Assembly: GCF_009741925.1 (NCBI RefSeq)
Contig: NZ_WPCC01000026.1
Span: forward strand, 1-46,856
DNA: 46,856 nucleotides
From: Natronomonas sp. CBA1123
GTDB taxonomy: Archaea > Halobacteriota > Halobacteria > Halobacteriales > Haloarculaceae
Direction of reading: 5' to 3'
The notes under the pieces are model-generated. The model had not been told where the DNA came from, did not search any database, and saw nothing but the letters and a program-made list of their open reading frames with translations. Positions 8,976-17,978 of the stretch are shown in pieces. Made by a program: the position numbers and the translations under genes. The stretch's first letter is position 1, and each line of letters begins with the position of its first letter.

Positions 8976-10322
8976 ATGGAAGTAGAAATCGCGACAATCG
9001 GCGGCTACGAGGAAGTCGGACGACAGATGACGGCGGTACGGGCAGGCGACAACGTGGTCATCTTCGACATGGGTCTGAACCTCTCGAAGGTGCTCATCCA
9101 CGACAACGTCGAGACCGAACGGATGCACAGTCTGGACCTCATCGACATGGGGGCCATCCCGGACGACCGCGTGATGAGCGACATCGAGGGCGACGTACAG
9201 GCCATTGTACCGACCCACGGCCACCTCGACCACATCGGCGCCATCTCGAAGCTCGCCCACCGCTACGACGCACCTATCGTCGCCACGCCGTTCACTATCG
9301 CACTGGTCGAACAGCAAATCGAGAGCGAGGAGAAGTTCGGCGTCCAGAACGACCTCGTCGAGATGGAAGCCGGCAGCACGATGTCCATCGGCGAGAAGTG
9401 CGAACTCGAGTTCGTCAACGTCACCCACTCCATCATCGACGCCATCAACCCCGTGCTCCACACGCCGGAGGGCGCGGTCGTCTACGGTCTCGACAAGCGG
9501 ATGGACCACTCGCCCGTGTTGGGCGACCCCATCGACATGAAGCGGTTCCGGGAAATCGGTCGCGAGGGCGAGGGCGTCCTCTGTTACATCGAGGACTGTA
9601 CCAACGCCGGCAAGAAGGGCAAGACGCCCTCCGAGTCCGTCGCCCGCGAGCAACTGAAGGACGTGCTGTACTCCCTCGAGGACTACGACGGCGGCATCGT
9701 CGCCACCACGTTCAGTTCCCACATCGCACGCGTGAAGTCCCTCGTCGAGTTCGCCGAGGACATCGGCCGCCAACCGGTTCTGTTGGGCCGCTCGATGGAG
9801 AAGTACTCCGGGACTGCCGAACGGCTGGACTTCGTGGACTTCCCGAGTGACCTCGGGATGTACGGCCACCGGAAGTCCGTCGACCGAACGTTCAAGCGCA
9901 TCATGAACGAGGGCAAGGAGAACTACCTCCCCGTCGTGACGGGCCACCAGGGCGAACCACGAGCGATGCTCACCCGGATGGCCCGCGGCGAGACGCCGTA
10001 CGAACTGGACAACGGCGACAAAGTCGTCTTCTCGGCACGGGTCATCCCCGAGCCGACCAACGAAGGCCAGCGCTACCAGGCCGAGAAACTGCTCGGCATG
10101 CAGGGCGCCCGCATCTACGACGACATCCACGTCTCCGGGCACCTCAACACCGAGGGCCACTTCCAGATGCTCGAAGCGCTCCAGCCCCAGAACATCATCC
10201 CGGCCCACCAAGACATGAAGGGCTTCTCGCCGTACGTCGACCTCGCGCGGAATCAGGGCTACAGCGTCGGTCGAGACCTCCACATCACCGAGAACGGGAA
10301 CACGATTCAGCTGACGGAATGA
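8976..10322 (+). CDS. rnj: ribonuclease J (beta-CASP MBL family)
   Basis: A 448-residue archaeal RNase J, expected to act as a 5'-3' exoribonuclease in RNA decay and maturation. The metal motif [10 protein letters not shown], the following [16 protein letters not shown], and beta-CASP motifs including [32 protein letters not shown] and [10 protein letters not shown] are in family order. The stop overlaps the ATG of the prenyl synthase (10319-10322), so the two are co-translated. A long leader precedes it. Confidence 0.94.
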   Translation: MEVEIATIGGYEEVGRQMTAVRAGDNVVIFDMGLNLSKVLIHDNVETERMHSLDLIDMGAIPDDRVMSDIEGDVQAIVPTHGHLDHIGAISKLAHRYDAPIVATPFTIALVEQQIESEEKFGVQNDLVEMEAGSTMSIGEKCELEFVNVTHSIIDAINPVLHTPEGAVVYGLDKRMDHSPVLGDPIDMKRFREIGREGEGVLCYIEDCTNAGKKGKTPSESVAREQLKDVLYSLEDYDGGIVATTFSSHIARVKSLVEFAEDIGRQPVLLGRSMEKYSGTAERLDFVDFPSDLGMYGHRKSVDRTFKRIMNEGKENYLPVVTGHQGEPRAMLTRMARGETPYELDNGDKVVFSARVIPEPTNEGQRYQAEKLLGMQGARIYDDIHVSGHLNTEGHFQMLEALQPQNIIPAHQDMKGFSPYVDLARNQGYSVGRDLHITENGNTIQLTE

Positions 10323-11344
10323 GCTCTTCAGACCGCGTCGAATCGGCGATTGCGGAGCGACGAGAAATCGTCAACGAGGCGATTACCGAGCAGTTGCCGG
10401 TTCAAAAACCCGAGCGACTGTACGCCGCTTCCCGATACCTGCTGGACGCGGGCGGAAAGCGACTCCGGCCGACCATCTTACTGCTCACTGCTGAGGCCAT
10501 CTCCGGCGTGGAACCGTTCGACGCCGAGTACCGCGAGTTCCCGTCGCCCGCCGGTGAGGAAGTGGACGTACTTTCAGCAGCCGTATCCATCGAGGTCATC
10601 CAGTCGTTCACCCTCATCCACGACGACATCATGGACGACGACGACCTTCGGCGCGGTGTCCCCGCGGTCCACCGCGAGTACGACCTCGAAACCGCAATCC
10701 TCGCCGGGGACACGCTGTATTCGAAGGCCTTCGAATACATGCTCGACACCGGTGCACCGGCCGAGCGGAGCGTCGAGGCGCTCGACGAACTCGCCACCAC
10801 CTGTACCGAAATCTGTGAGGGGCAGGCGCTGGACGTTGACTTCGAGAACCGTGGGGACGTGACGACAGATGAGTACCTCGAGATGGTGGAGTTCAAAACC
10901 GCCGTCCTCTATGCGGCGGCGGCGTCGATACCCGCCATTCTGTTGGGTTCCGACGACGAGACTGTCGACGCGCTCCACGGCTACGGCCTCGACATCGGTC
11001 GGGCGTTCCAGATTCAGGACGACCTCCTCGATTTGACCGTCCCCAGCGACACGTTGGGGAAACAGCGTGGGTCGGACCTCATCGAGGGCAAGCGGACGAT
11101 TATCACGCTGCACGCTCGCGACCAGGGCATCGACGTGGAGAGCCTCGTTTCCGAGGACCCGACCGAGGCCGAAATCGAAGCCGCCGTCGAGACGCTGGAA
11201 AACGCCGGCAGCATCGACTTCGCCCGCGATATGGCACAGGACCTCGTCGAGAGCGGCAAGGAGCGACTCGAAGTGCTTCCCGACGGTGAGTCCCGCGAAC
11301 TGCTCGAATCCATCGCGGATTACCTCGTCGAGCGCGGGTACTAA
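10319..11344 (+). CDS. idsA: polyprenyl diphosphate synthase (GGPP/GFPP type)
   Basis: Condenses isopentenyl diphosphate onto allylic diphosphates to give the C20/C25 chains of archaeal lipids. The 341-residue protein has the first Asp-rich motif in [15 protein letters not shown] and the second in [10 protein letters not shown], plus GGKRLRP near the N-terminus. Its start overlaps the rnj stop. Together with mvk and ipk upstream it completes an isoprenoid set, although a block of fatty-acid genes separates them here. Product chain length cannot be settled from the sequence. Confidence 0.93.
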   Translation: MSSSDRVESAIAERREIVNEAITEQLPVQKPERLYAASRYLLDAGGKRLRPTILLLTAEAISGVEPFDAEYREFPSPAGEEVDVLSAAVSIEVIQSFTLIHDDIMDDDDLRRGVPAVHREYDLETAILAGDTLYSKAFEYMLDTGAPAERSVEALDELATTCTEICEGQALDVDFENRGDVTTDEYLEMVEFKTAVLYAAAASIPAILLGSDDETVDALHGYGLDIGRAFQIQDDLLDLTVPSDTLGKQRGSDLIEGKRTIITLHARDQGIDVESLVSEDPTEAEIEAAVETLENAGSIDFARDMAQDLVESGKERLEVLPDGESRELLESIADYLVERGY

Positions 11345-11600
11345 GACCCCTTTTTCCACGGTTGCTCACCGACGGTGACTCTCGAACCACCTCGATGAAA
11401 AAGACACGCCGCCCGACTTTTTATAAAAGATAGCGCGACCAGAGGGCCCATGCCCTGACGATTCGCCGGCTATCCGCCGAGACGGGAGTGTGGAATACGG
11501 ATAGTCGAAAGGGTGCGGTTCGTTCCGCCTGTTCGCCATCTGCTGACAGGTTCGTGACAAGAGCTTTGAGGTTCGTGATTGATATTGACCGACAAGGCTC
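11345..11600. promoter_or_regulatory. 256-base gap with direct repeat before acyl-CoA ligase
   Basis: A TATA-like TTTTTATAAAAG sits near 11419-11430. AGGTTCGTGA occurs twice, at 11548-11557 and 11569-11578, exactly 21 bases (two helical turns) apart and just before a second TATA-like TGATATTGA near 11580. This fits a tandem operator over the ligase promoter. A 94-codon frame on the minus strand (11366-11650) runs through these sites and has no family features, so it is not called. Confidence 0.45.
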
Positions 11601-13202
11601 ATGAAGCGAGAGATGCGCACCACGGACTTCCTAGACCGGGCCGTCGACATCTACGACGACGTGACTGGAGTCGTCGCTCACGACGGGAGCGAATACACCT
11701 ACGCGGAGGTCAACGACCGCGTCAACCGGTTGGCCCACGCCCTCGAGGAGCGCGGAGTCGAAAAGGGCGACCGTGTGGCGCTTTTGGCGCCGAACACCCA
11801 CTACTTCATCGAGACGCTCTACGCGACGAACAAACTCGGCGGCGTCTTCGTCCCGATGAATTACCGGCTGACCGCCGGCGAACTGGAGTACATCCTCAAC
11901 GACTGTGCGGCCGACGTCGTCATCGCGGATTACGACTTCGCCGAGGAGGTCGAACCCATCCGTGAGGACGTAGCCGCCGACCACTTCATCGGCTACGAGG
12001 CCGGCCGCATCGACGGGGAGTGGGACGACTACGAGGACCAACTCTCGGGGCAACCGACCGCCGAACCCGACCGCCCGGATATCGCCGAGGACGACGACGC
12101 GAGCATCAACTACACCTCGGGTACCACCGGCGACCCGAAGGGCGTCGTTCGGACCCACCGGACCGAACACTGGCATGCACTGGTCCTCAACCAGCACATG
12201 GAGATTCGCGACGACGACACCTACCTGTGGACGCTGCCGATGTTCCACTGCAACGGCTGGGGCCACACCTACGCCATCACGGGCACCGGCGGGACCCACG
12301 TCTGCCAGCGCACCTTCGACGCCGCCGACACCTTCCATCGCATCCAGGAGTACGACGTTAGCTTCCTCTGTGGGGCGCCGACGGTGCTGAACAACCTCAT
12401 CCAGTTTCACGAGGACAACGACGGGGATGTCGTGACGACCGGTGACCGTGACGTGCGCATCGCGACGGCCGGGAGCGCCCCCGCGACGGCGACCATAGAG
12501 ACCGTCGAAGACGAGTTCGGCTGGCGCATCATCCACATCTACGGCCTCACCGAGACCGCGCCCATCATCACGACCAGCAACTCGCCCCGACGGCTGGCCG
12601 AACGCGGTCGTGACCTGAAGGTCAAACAGGGCTCGGAGACCCTCTGTACCGATGTTCGGGTCGTCGACGAGGACGGCAACGACGTCCCCCGAGACGGGAC
12701 GACCATCGGCGAAATCGTCGTCAACGGCAACCAGGTCATGGACCGCTATCTCAACAAGCCCGAAGCGACGGAGCAGGCGTTCAGCGACCGCATCGAGGGG
12801 TATTTTCACACCGGCGACCTCGCGACCATCGACGAGGACGGCATGGTCGCCATCCAGGACCGCCGCAAGGACATAATCATCTCCGGCGGCGAGAACATCT
12901 CCTCCATCGAAGTCGAGGACGCCCTCTACGACCACGAGGACGTGATGAAGGCCGCCGTCATCCCCGTCCCCAGCGAGAAGTGGGGCGAGACGCCGAAAGC
13001 CATCGTCGTCGAACGACCCGGAGCCGACCTGGCCGAAGACGGGCTCATCGATTTCGTCAAGGAGCGGTTGGCGAACTACAAGGCGCCGACCAGCGTCGAT
13101 TTCGTCGACGACTTCCCGGAGACGGCGACCGGCAAGGTCCAGAAGTACGAACTCCGAGAGCGGTACTGGGACGACGAGGAGCGTCGGGTCGGCCAGGAGT
13201 AG
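11601..13202 (+). CDS. medium/long-chain acyl-CoA ligase
   Basis: A 533-residue AMP-forming ligase, the third in the window. The P-loop INYTSGTTGDPKG, IYGLTETAPI, FHTGDLATIDEDGMV and the late lysine in TATGKVQKYEL are present. MFHCNGWGHT is typical of the AlkK-like medium-chain fatty-acid ligases. The start is either ATG 11601 or ATG 11613 (MRTTDFLDRAV); family alignments usually begin near the second, and the nearest TATA-like box fits it. It stands alone between idsA and gltX and has its own probable operator, so it is likely controlled separately from the first fatty-acid set. Confidence 0.9.
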   Translation: MKREMRTTDFLDRAVDIYDDVTGVVAHDGSEYTYAEVNDRVNRLAHALEERGVEKGDRVALLAPNTHYFIETLYATNKLGGVFVPMNYRLTAGELEYILNDCAADVVIADYDFAEEVEPIREDVAADHFIGYEAGRIDGEWDDYEDQLSGQPTAEPDRPDIAEDDDASINYTSGTTGDPKGVVRTHRTEHWHALVLNQHMEIRDDDTYLWTLPMFHCNGWGHTYAITGTGGTHVCQRTFDAADTFHRIQEYDVSFLCGAPTVLNNLIQFHEDNDGDVVTTGDRDVRIATAGSAPATATIETVEDEFGWRIIHIYGLTETAPIITTSNSPRRLAERGRDLKVKQGSETLCTDVRVVDEDGNDVPRDGTTIGEIVVNGNQVMDRYLNKPEATEQAFSDRIEGYFHTGDLATIDEDGMVAIQDRRKDIIISGGENISSIEVEDALYDHEDVMKAAVIPVPSEKWGETPKAIVVERPGADLAEDGLIDFVKERLANYKAPTSVDFVDDFPETATGKVQKYELRERYWDDEERRVGQE

Positions 13203-13277
13203 TCGACGGCCTGCCCCGACCGCTCCCCCCGGTCGGAATCCACGATGTTTTGGTGCTGCCCGGGGAAGTCGTCGTCA

Positions 13278-14993
13278 ATGGACGACGACCTCCGAGAGCG
13301 GGTCGAACGCGAGGCCGAGACGGCCGCGCTGTTCAACGCGCTCAAACACGACAGCGACGCACAGGTCGGCGCGATAATGGGGCCGCTGATGGGCGAGAAC
13401 CCCGAGTTCCGTGAACACAGCGACGAGATTCCCGGCGTCATCGCACCCGTCATAGAGCGGGTCAACGGCCGCTCGACCGAGGAGCAACGCGAGCGACTCG
13501 CCGAACTCGCTCCCGAACGGCTCGAGGAACTCGATGCCGACGACGAGGAAGACGACCAGCCGTTGCCGGACCTGCCGAACGTCGAAGCGTACGACGAAGT
13601 CAGGATGCGGCTGGCGCCGAACCCGAACGGTCCGTGGCATCTCGGTAGCGCCCGGATGCCCGCCGTCATCGGGACCTACAAGGAGATGTACGACGGCTGG
13701 ATGCTGTGTCGCTTCGACGATACCGACCCCGAGACGAAGCGACCGGACCTCGACGCCTACGACGAGATTCTCGACGCCATCGACTACCTCGGCTTCGAAC
13801 CCGACGAGGTCGTCAAAGCCTCCGACCGCGTCGAAACGTACTACGACTACGCGCGGGACCTCATCGACGAAGGAGGCGCCTACACCTGCAGTTGCAGCGG
13901 CGAGACGTTCTCGGAGTTGAAAAACGACGCCGAGGCGTGTCCCCACCGCGAGAAGGACGCCGAGACGACCCACGAGGAGTTCGAGGCGATGATAGACGGC
14001 GAGTACGCCGCCGGCGAGATGGTCCTCCGCGTTCGGACCGACATCGAACACAAGAACCCGGCGCTGCGCGACTGGGTCGCCTTCCGGATGGTCGATACGC
14101 CGCACCCGCGAGAAGAAGCGTCGGAGTACCGCTGTTGGCCGATGCTGGACTTCCAGTCCGGCATCGACGACCACCTCTTCGGCATCACCCACATCATCCG
14201 GGGAATCGACCTGCAGGACTCGGCGAAGCGACAGGGGTTCGTCTACGACTACTTCGACTGGGAGTACCCCGAGGTGCTTCACTGGGGACACGTCCAGATA
14301 GACGCCTACGACGTGCAGATGTCGACGTCGACCATCAAGGAACTCGTCGATTCGGGCGAACTCGACGGCTGGGACGACCCCCGGGCGCCGACCGTCGCGA
14401 GTTTACGGCGGCGCGGCATCCGCGGTGAGGCCATCGTCGCGGCGATGACGGAACTCGGCACGTCCACCTCGAACGTCGACCTCGCGATGTCGTCGGTGTA
14501 CGCGAAGAACCGCGAGCTGATAGACGACGAATCCGACCGTGCCTTCTTCGTCCGCGACGGCGTCGAAAAGACAGTCCTCGGCGGCCCCGATGTCGGCGAA
14601 CCGCCGATTCATCCCGACCACGAGGACCGCGGGAACCGGTCGATTCCGGTCGGCGGCGCCGTCCTCGTCGAACCGGAGGACGTGCCGCCGAACGGCAAGC
14701 GAGTCTGGCTGAAGGGGCTCGGTCCGGTCCGTCACACTCGCGACGCCTTCGAGTTCACCGGCGAGGACCTCGATATCGTCCGGGAGGAGGGCGTCGACGT
14801 GGTCCACTGGGTGCCGGCCGACGAGAACGTCCCGCTCCGACTGCGGACGATGGAGGGCGACGAGACCGGCCACGCCGAACCCGGGCTCGCCGACTACGAC
14901 ACGGACGACGTCGTCCAGTTCGAGCGCATCGGCTTCGCGCGAGTGGACGACCATGCCGACGAGGAGACCGTCGCCTACTTCGCACATCCCTGA
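13278..14993 (+). CDS. gltX: glutamyl-tRNA synthetase (archaeal type)
   Basis: Charges tRNA-Glu, and in archaea usually also tRNA-Gln, for later amidation. The 571-residue protein shows the class I HIGH-like motif NPNGPWHLGSARMPAV, a C-x-C zinc-like TCSCSGETF, and the KMSKS counterpart MSTSTIK, followed by the archaeal/eukaryal-type beta-barrel anticodon domain. I start at ATG 13278 (MDDDLRERVE); the longer frame would add 11 unrelated residues. A 110-residue N-terminal extension before the catalytic core is normal in this family. Confidence 0.94.
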   Translation: MDDDLRERVEREAETAALFNALKHDSDAQVGAIMGPLMGENPEFREHSDEIPGVIAPVIERVNGRSTEEQRERLAELAPERLEELDADDEEDDQPLPDLPNVEAYDEVRMRLAPNPNGPWHLGSARMPAVIGTYKEMYDGWMLCRFDDTDPETKRPDLDAYDEILDAIDYLGFEPDEVVKASDRVETYYDYARDLIDEGGAYTCSCSGETFSELKNDAEACPHREKDAETTHEEFEAMIDGEYAAGEMVLRVRTDIEHKNPALRDWVAFRMVDTPHPREEASEYRCWPMLDFQSGIDDHLFGITHIIRGIDLQDSAKRQGFVYDYFDWEYPEVLHWGHVQIDAYDVQMSTSTIKELVDSGELDGWDDPRAPTVASLRRRGIRGEAIVAAMTELGTSTSNVDLAMSSVYAKNRELIDDESDRAFFVRDGVEKTVLGGPDVGEPPIHPDHEDRGNRSIPVGGAVLVEPEDVPPNGKRVWLKGLGPVRHTRDAFEFTGEDLDIVREEGVDVVHWVPADENVPLRLRTMEGDETGHAEPGLADYDTDDVVQFERIGFARVDDHADEETVAYFAHP

Positions 14994-14997
14994 ACGT

Positions 14998-15016
14998 CGG
15001 GAACGTTTAAGTCCCG
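14998..15016 (+). promoter_or_regulatory. ferredoxin promoter with small inverted repeat
   Basis: A TATA-like ACGTTTAAG lies 25-35 bases before the ATG at 15040 and is framed exactly by CGGGA (14998-15002) and TCCCG (15012-15016). The short arms may be chance. Confidence 0.35.
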
Positions 15017-15039
15017 CCCAGTGTTGGTGATAGGTAGCA

Positions 15040-15369
15040 ATGGCCATCGACCCGAACTTCGAGCAAAATCGAGAAAACGAGGGGCAGGAACACGACGTCG
15101 ACGTGTGGGGGCCGACCGACCCGCCTGAGCAGTTGGGGATTCGGGGCACGCACGTCGCCGTCGATTTCGACATCTGCATCGCCGACGGCGCCTGCCTCGA
15201 GGACTGTCCAGTCGACGTATTCGAGTGGGTCGACTCCCCGGACCACCCCGAGAGCGAAATCAAGGCCAATCCGACCAACGAGGACCAGTGTATCGACTGC
15301 ATGCTGTGTGTCGACGTCTGTCCGGTCGACGCCATCGACGTCGACCCCGGTCGTGCAGGCCGAACCTGA
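15040..15369 (+). CDS. fer: 7Fe/8Fe dicluster ferredoxin
   Basis: A 109-residue ferredoxin of the archaeal zinc-containing or N-extended type. Cluster I region reads CIADGACLEDCPVDVFEW, in which the second-position residue of the CxxCxxC pattern is Asp rather than Cys, so a [3Fe-4S] cluster or an Asp-ligated cluster is likely; cluster II reads CIDCMLCVDVCPVDAI and has all four cysteines. It is read in the same direction as the ETF genes that begin 123 bases later, so it may exchange electrons with them. It might equally serve 2-oxoacid oxidoreductases elsewhere. Confidence 0.9.
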   Translation: MAIDPNFEQNRENEGQEHDVDVWGPTDPPEQLGIRGTHVAVDFDICIADGACLEDCPVDVFEWVDSPDHPESEIKANPTNEDQCIDCMLCVDVCPVDAIDVDPGRAGRT

Positions 15370-15492
15370 TAGCCTCGCCGCACTCCTCGGGTAGCCCCTC
15401 TCTATAGCCTTCTATCGCGTTTTTCGCTTCCGTTCCGCACTAACAACTATTAGGGAGCGGTAGCAGTATTTGCCACAGGTGATGAGGTACCA
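15370..15492 (+). promoter_or_regulatory. promoter and ribosome-binding site of the ETF operon
   Basis: The 123-base spacer has a TATA-like CTATTAG near 15448 and, unlike most genes here, a Shine-Dalgarno-like GATGAGGT (15481-15488) a few bases before the ATG at 15493. The operon is therefore probably transcribed with a short leader and separately from the ferredoxin. Confidence 0.45.
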
Positions 15493-16347
15493 ATGAACAC
15501 ACTCGTGTTGACGAAAGGCGTTCCCGACTTCCGGGAAGGGCAAGTGTCCTTCGACGAGGACGGCCACCTCGAACGAGGGAAGACGCCGACGGTGATGAAT
15601 CCGAACGACAAGTTCGCGCTGCGGGCGGCACTACAGACGAAGGTACGTCACGGCGGGACGGTCTCGCTTATGAGCATGGGCCCGCCGGGCTACAAGGAAA
15701 TCCTCCAGGAGGGGATGCGGGACGTGTACGCCGACGACCTGTATCTGCTCTCCGACCGCGAGATGGGCGCCGCCGACACGTGGGCGACGGCCATGACCGT
15801 CGCGACCGGCATCGAGAAACTCGAGGAGACGCCGGACCTAGTGTTCGCGGGTTTCAAGAGTGCCGACGGGGAGACCGGCCACACCGGCCCCCAGACGAAC
15901 TGGTGTCTCGGCTGGCCGCTTGTCACCCACGTCATCGCTCTAGACATCGACGAGGAGGCAGGTCGGCTCCGGGCGAAGCGACTGGTCAAGGGTGACGTCG
16001 AGGAGATAGAGACCGTCGAAGCCGACCTCCCGGCGTTCGTCGTCACCGACCCGGAGTTCGAGCCGACTTATCGGAAGGCCGAACACCGGCTCAAACACAA
16101 GGAACTCCGCGAGAAGACCCAACGGCGCGCGGAGGACTACGAGGACATCGTGACGGTGTGGGACCACGAGGACCTCAATCTCGACCCCGACTACATCGGA
16201 CTCGATGGCTCGCCGACTATCGTCTCCGGCGTCGACCCGATTCCGAAGGCACCCTCCGAACGCGAGGCGACGACGGTCACACCGGACGACGAGGAAGGTA
16301 TGCGAAACGTACTCGAGGAGATGGAGCCGTTCGCGGCAGGTGACTGA
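15493..16347 (+). CDS. etfB: electron transfer flavoprotein beta subunit
   Basis: The 284-residue beta (FixA-type) subunit of ETF, which takes electrons from acyl-CoA dehydrogenases. It begins MNTLVLTKGVPDF and carries MNPNDKFALRAAL, GPPGYKEILQEGMRDVYADD and FAGFKSADGETGHTGPQ, all typical positions of the family. The C-terminal tail is longer than in mitochondrial ETF-beta. It is two bases upstream of etfA, and the order etfB-etfA-fixC is the conserved one. Whether it is of the bifurcating (FixAB) class cannot be settled by reading alone. Confidence 0.92.
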   Translation: MNTLVLTKGVPDFREGQVSFDEDGHLERGKTPTVMNPNDKFALRAALQTKVRHGGTVSLMSMGPPGYKEILQEGMRDVYADDLYLLSDREMGAADTWATAMTVATGIEKLEETPDLVFAGFKSADGETGHTGPQTNWCLGWPLVTHVIALDIDEEAGRLRAKRLVKGDVEEIETVEADLPAFVVTDPEFEPTYRKAEHRLKHKELREKTQRRAEDYEDIVTVWDHEDLNLDPDYIGLDGSPTIVSGVDPIPKAPSEREATTVTPDDEEGMRNVLEEMEPFAAGD

Positions 16348-16349
16348 CC

Positions 16350-17978
16350 ATGGTATCTGTAGACCCGACCGAACACGAAATCGCGGAACTGGGACCGAAA
16401 ATCAAGGACGTCGAGGACCTCGATGAGTTGGAGGAGATGCTCGAACTCGAAGAAGGCGGGGAGGACCGCGACCCGGTGAAGACGCTCATCGAGGGCCGAA
16501 TCGAGAAACTCTCGGCGGACGACGAGGAGCCCGACCCGAGCGAGGCTGATTTGACCGAACTGACCGTCGCGGACATCGCGAACCTCGTTCGAGGCATCGA
16601 AGACGTCGACGTTCTCGAGGACATCTTGGAACGCGAACGGGACGGAAAGGAACGGAAATCCGCCATCTCTCAAATCGAGAATCGAATCGAGGACCTGACA
16701 CAGGACGACGACGGCGAGGCGGCGGAAGTCGAGTACGTCCCGCCGGAGGAGAAGTACCCCGAACTCGACCACCCCACGTCGGAAAAGCGGTGGGTCGAGG
16801 GAACCGTCGACGGCGACTACCGGGATATGTGGGTGTACTGTGAGACCCAACAGGGCGAGTTGATAGACGCCTCCAAGGAGATTCTCGGGAAGGCCAGCGA
16901 ACTGATGGCCGGCTACAACGAGGAGTACGACGAAGACGAGGCCGTCGTCGCGGTACTCATCGGCGAAGACGTCTCGGAGTTGGCCGAAGAGGCCGTCGCC
17001 TACGGCGCCGACCGCGTCGTCTATCAAGAGGACGAACGTCTCGAACGGTTCCGACACAAGCCCTACACCGAGATTTTCTGTTCGATGTGTCGGGACAGCG
17101 ACTTCGAGTGGCGCGACTATCACGAACCGCGATACACCGTCTTCCCGGCGACGAACAACGGCCGGGACCTCTCGGCGTTGGTGCAGGCCGAACTCGATTC
17201 GGGGCTGGCATCGGACTGCTCGGACCTCTACATCGATTCGGCCACCATCTCGAATCCGGCGAAGACGGGGACGCCGGGCGACAACAAGGTGTTCGAGCGC
17301 GTCCTCCACATGCCGCGACCGGACTTCTCGGGCTTCGAGTACTCGACGATTCTCTGTATCGACAAACCCCACCGGGACTTCCACCCACAGGGTGCGAGCG
17401 TCATTCCCGGAACGTTCGATTTGCCCGACCCCGACCCGGAACGGGAGGGCGAAATAGTCGAACACGAACTCGAGTTGTCCGAGGAATGGTTCCACGTCGA
17501 GGTGACGGATTACGACCAACTGGAGGGCGGTGTCGACCTGACGGGCAACGAGGTCGTCGTCGCACTCGGCCGCGGCATCGGCGAGGACCCGACGAAGGGA
17601 ATGGAGCTGGGTCTCGAACTCGCCGACGCCTTCGAGGAAGCCGACCTCGGTCTCTCCCGAGGGGTCATCACGGCCTCCTATCAGTTCGACGGCCACGTCG
17701 AGGACTACGTCGCCGAGGAACGGCAAATCGGCGAGTCCGGACAGGTCGTCGAACCCGACCTCTACATCGCCGCCGGCATCTCCGGAGCGGTCCAGCACAA
17801 GGTCGGCATGGACGAATCCGACACCATCGTGGCCATCAACACCGACCCCGACGCCGACATCCGAGGGTTCTCCGATTACTACATCGAGGGCGACCTCTTC
17901 GAGGTGTTACCGCGGCTGACAGAGGCACTCAAGGAGGGCGAGTTCTCCCGTGCGGTCGCGGAGGTGAGCGATGACTGA
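16350..17978 (+). CDS. etfA: electron transfer flavoprotein alpha subunit with duplicated N-terminal extension
   Basis: The 542-residue alpha (FixB-type) subunit is some 200 residues longer than a classical ETF-alpha. The FAD-binding C-terminus is canonical: GRGIGEDPTKGMELGLELA, QIGESGQVVEPDLYIA, GISGAVQHKVGM and AINTDPDADI. Residues 1-120 are a very acidic helical extension made of two related segments, roughly 18-55 and 83-117, each reading I-x-DV(x)nLEExLE...I(E)xRIExL. The segment 130-160 leads into the ETF fold. The stop overlaps the fixC start. The role of the extension is unknown. Confidence 0.92.
   Translation: MVSVDPTEHEIAELGPKIKDVEDLDELEEMLELEEGGEDRDPVKTLIEGRIEKLSADDEEPDPSEADLTELTVADIANLVRGIEDVDVLEDILERERDGKERKSAISQIENRIEDLTQDDDGEAAEVEYVPPEEKYPELDHPTSEKRWVEGTVDGDYRDMWVYCETQQGELIDASKEILGKASELMAGYNEEYDEDEAVVAVLIGEDVSELAEEAVAYGADRVVYQEDERLERFRHKPYTEIFCSMCRDSDFEWRDYHEPRYTVFPATNNGRDLSALVQAELDSGLASDCSDLYIDSATISNPAKTGTPGDNKVFERVLHMPRPDFSGFEYSTILCIDKPHRDFHPQGASVIPGTFDLPDPDPEREGEIVEHELELSEEWFHVEVTDYDQLEGGVDLTGNEVVVALGRGIGEDPTKGMELGLELADAFEEADLGLSRGVITASYQFDGHVEDYVAEERQIGESGQVVEPDLYIAAGISGAVQHKVGMDESDTIVAINTDPDADIRGFSDYYIEGDLFEVLPRLTEALKEGEFSRAVAEVSDD

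Noticed and set aside
8785-8985. 66-codon frame in the rnj leader
   Set aside because: Arg-rich and basic in an acidic proteome, no ribosome site, overlaps the rnj start.
8970-10283. 437-codon open frame opposite rnj
   Set aside because: Antisense of a well-conserved RNase J; no family features.
11366-11650. 94-codon minus-strand frame before the acyl-CoA ligase
   Set aside because: Basic, Ser/Arg-rich translation that runs over promoter and operator-like repeats and into the ligase.
16191-17798. 535-codon open frame opposite etfA
   Set aside because: Same antisense artefact; etfA has canonical FAD motifs over this stretch.
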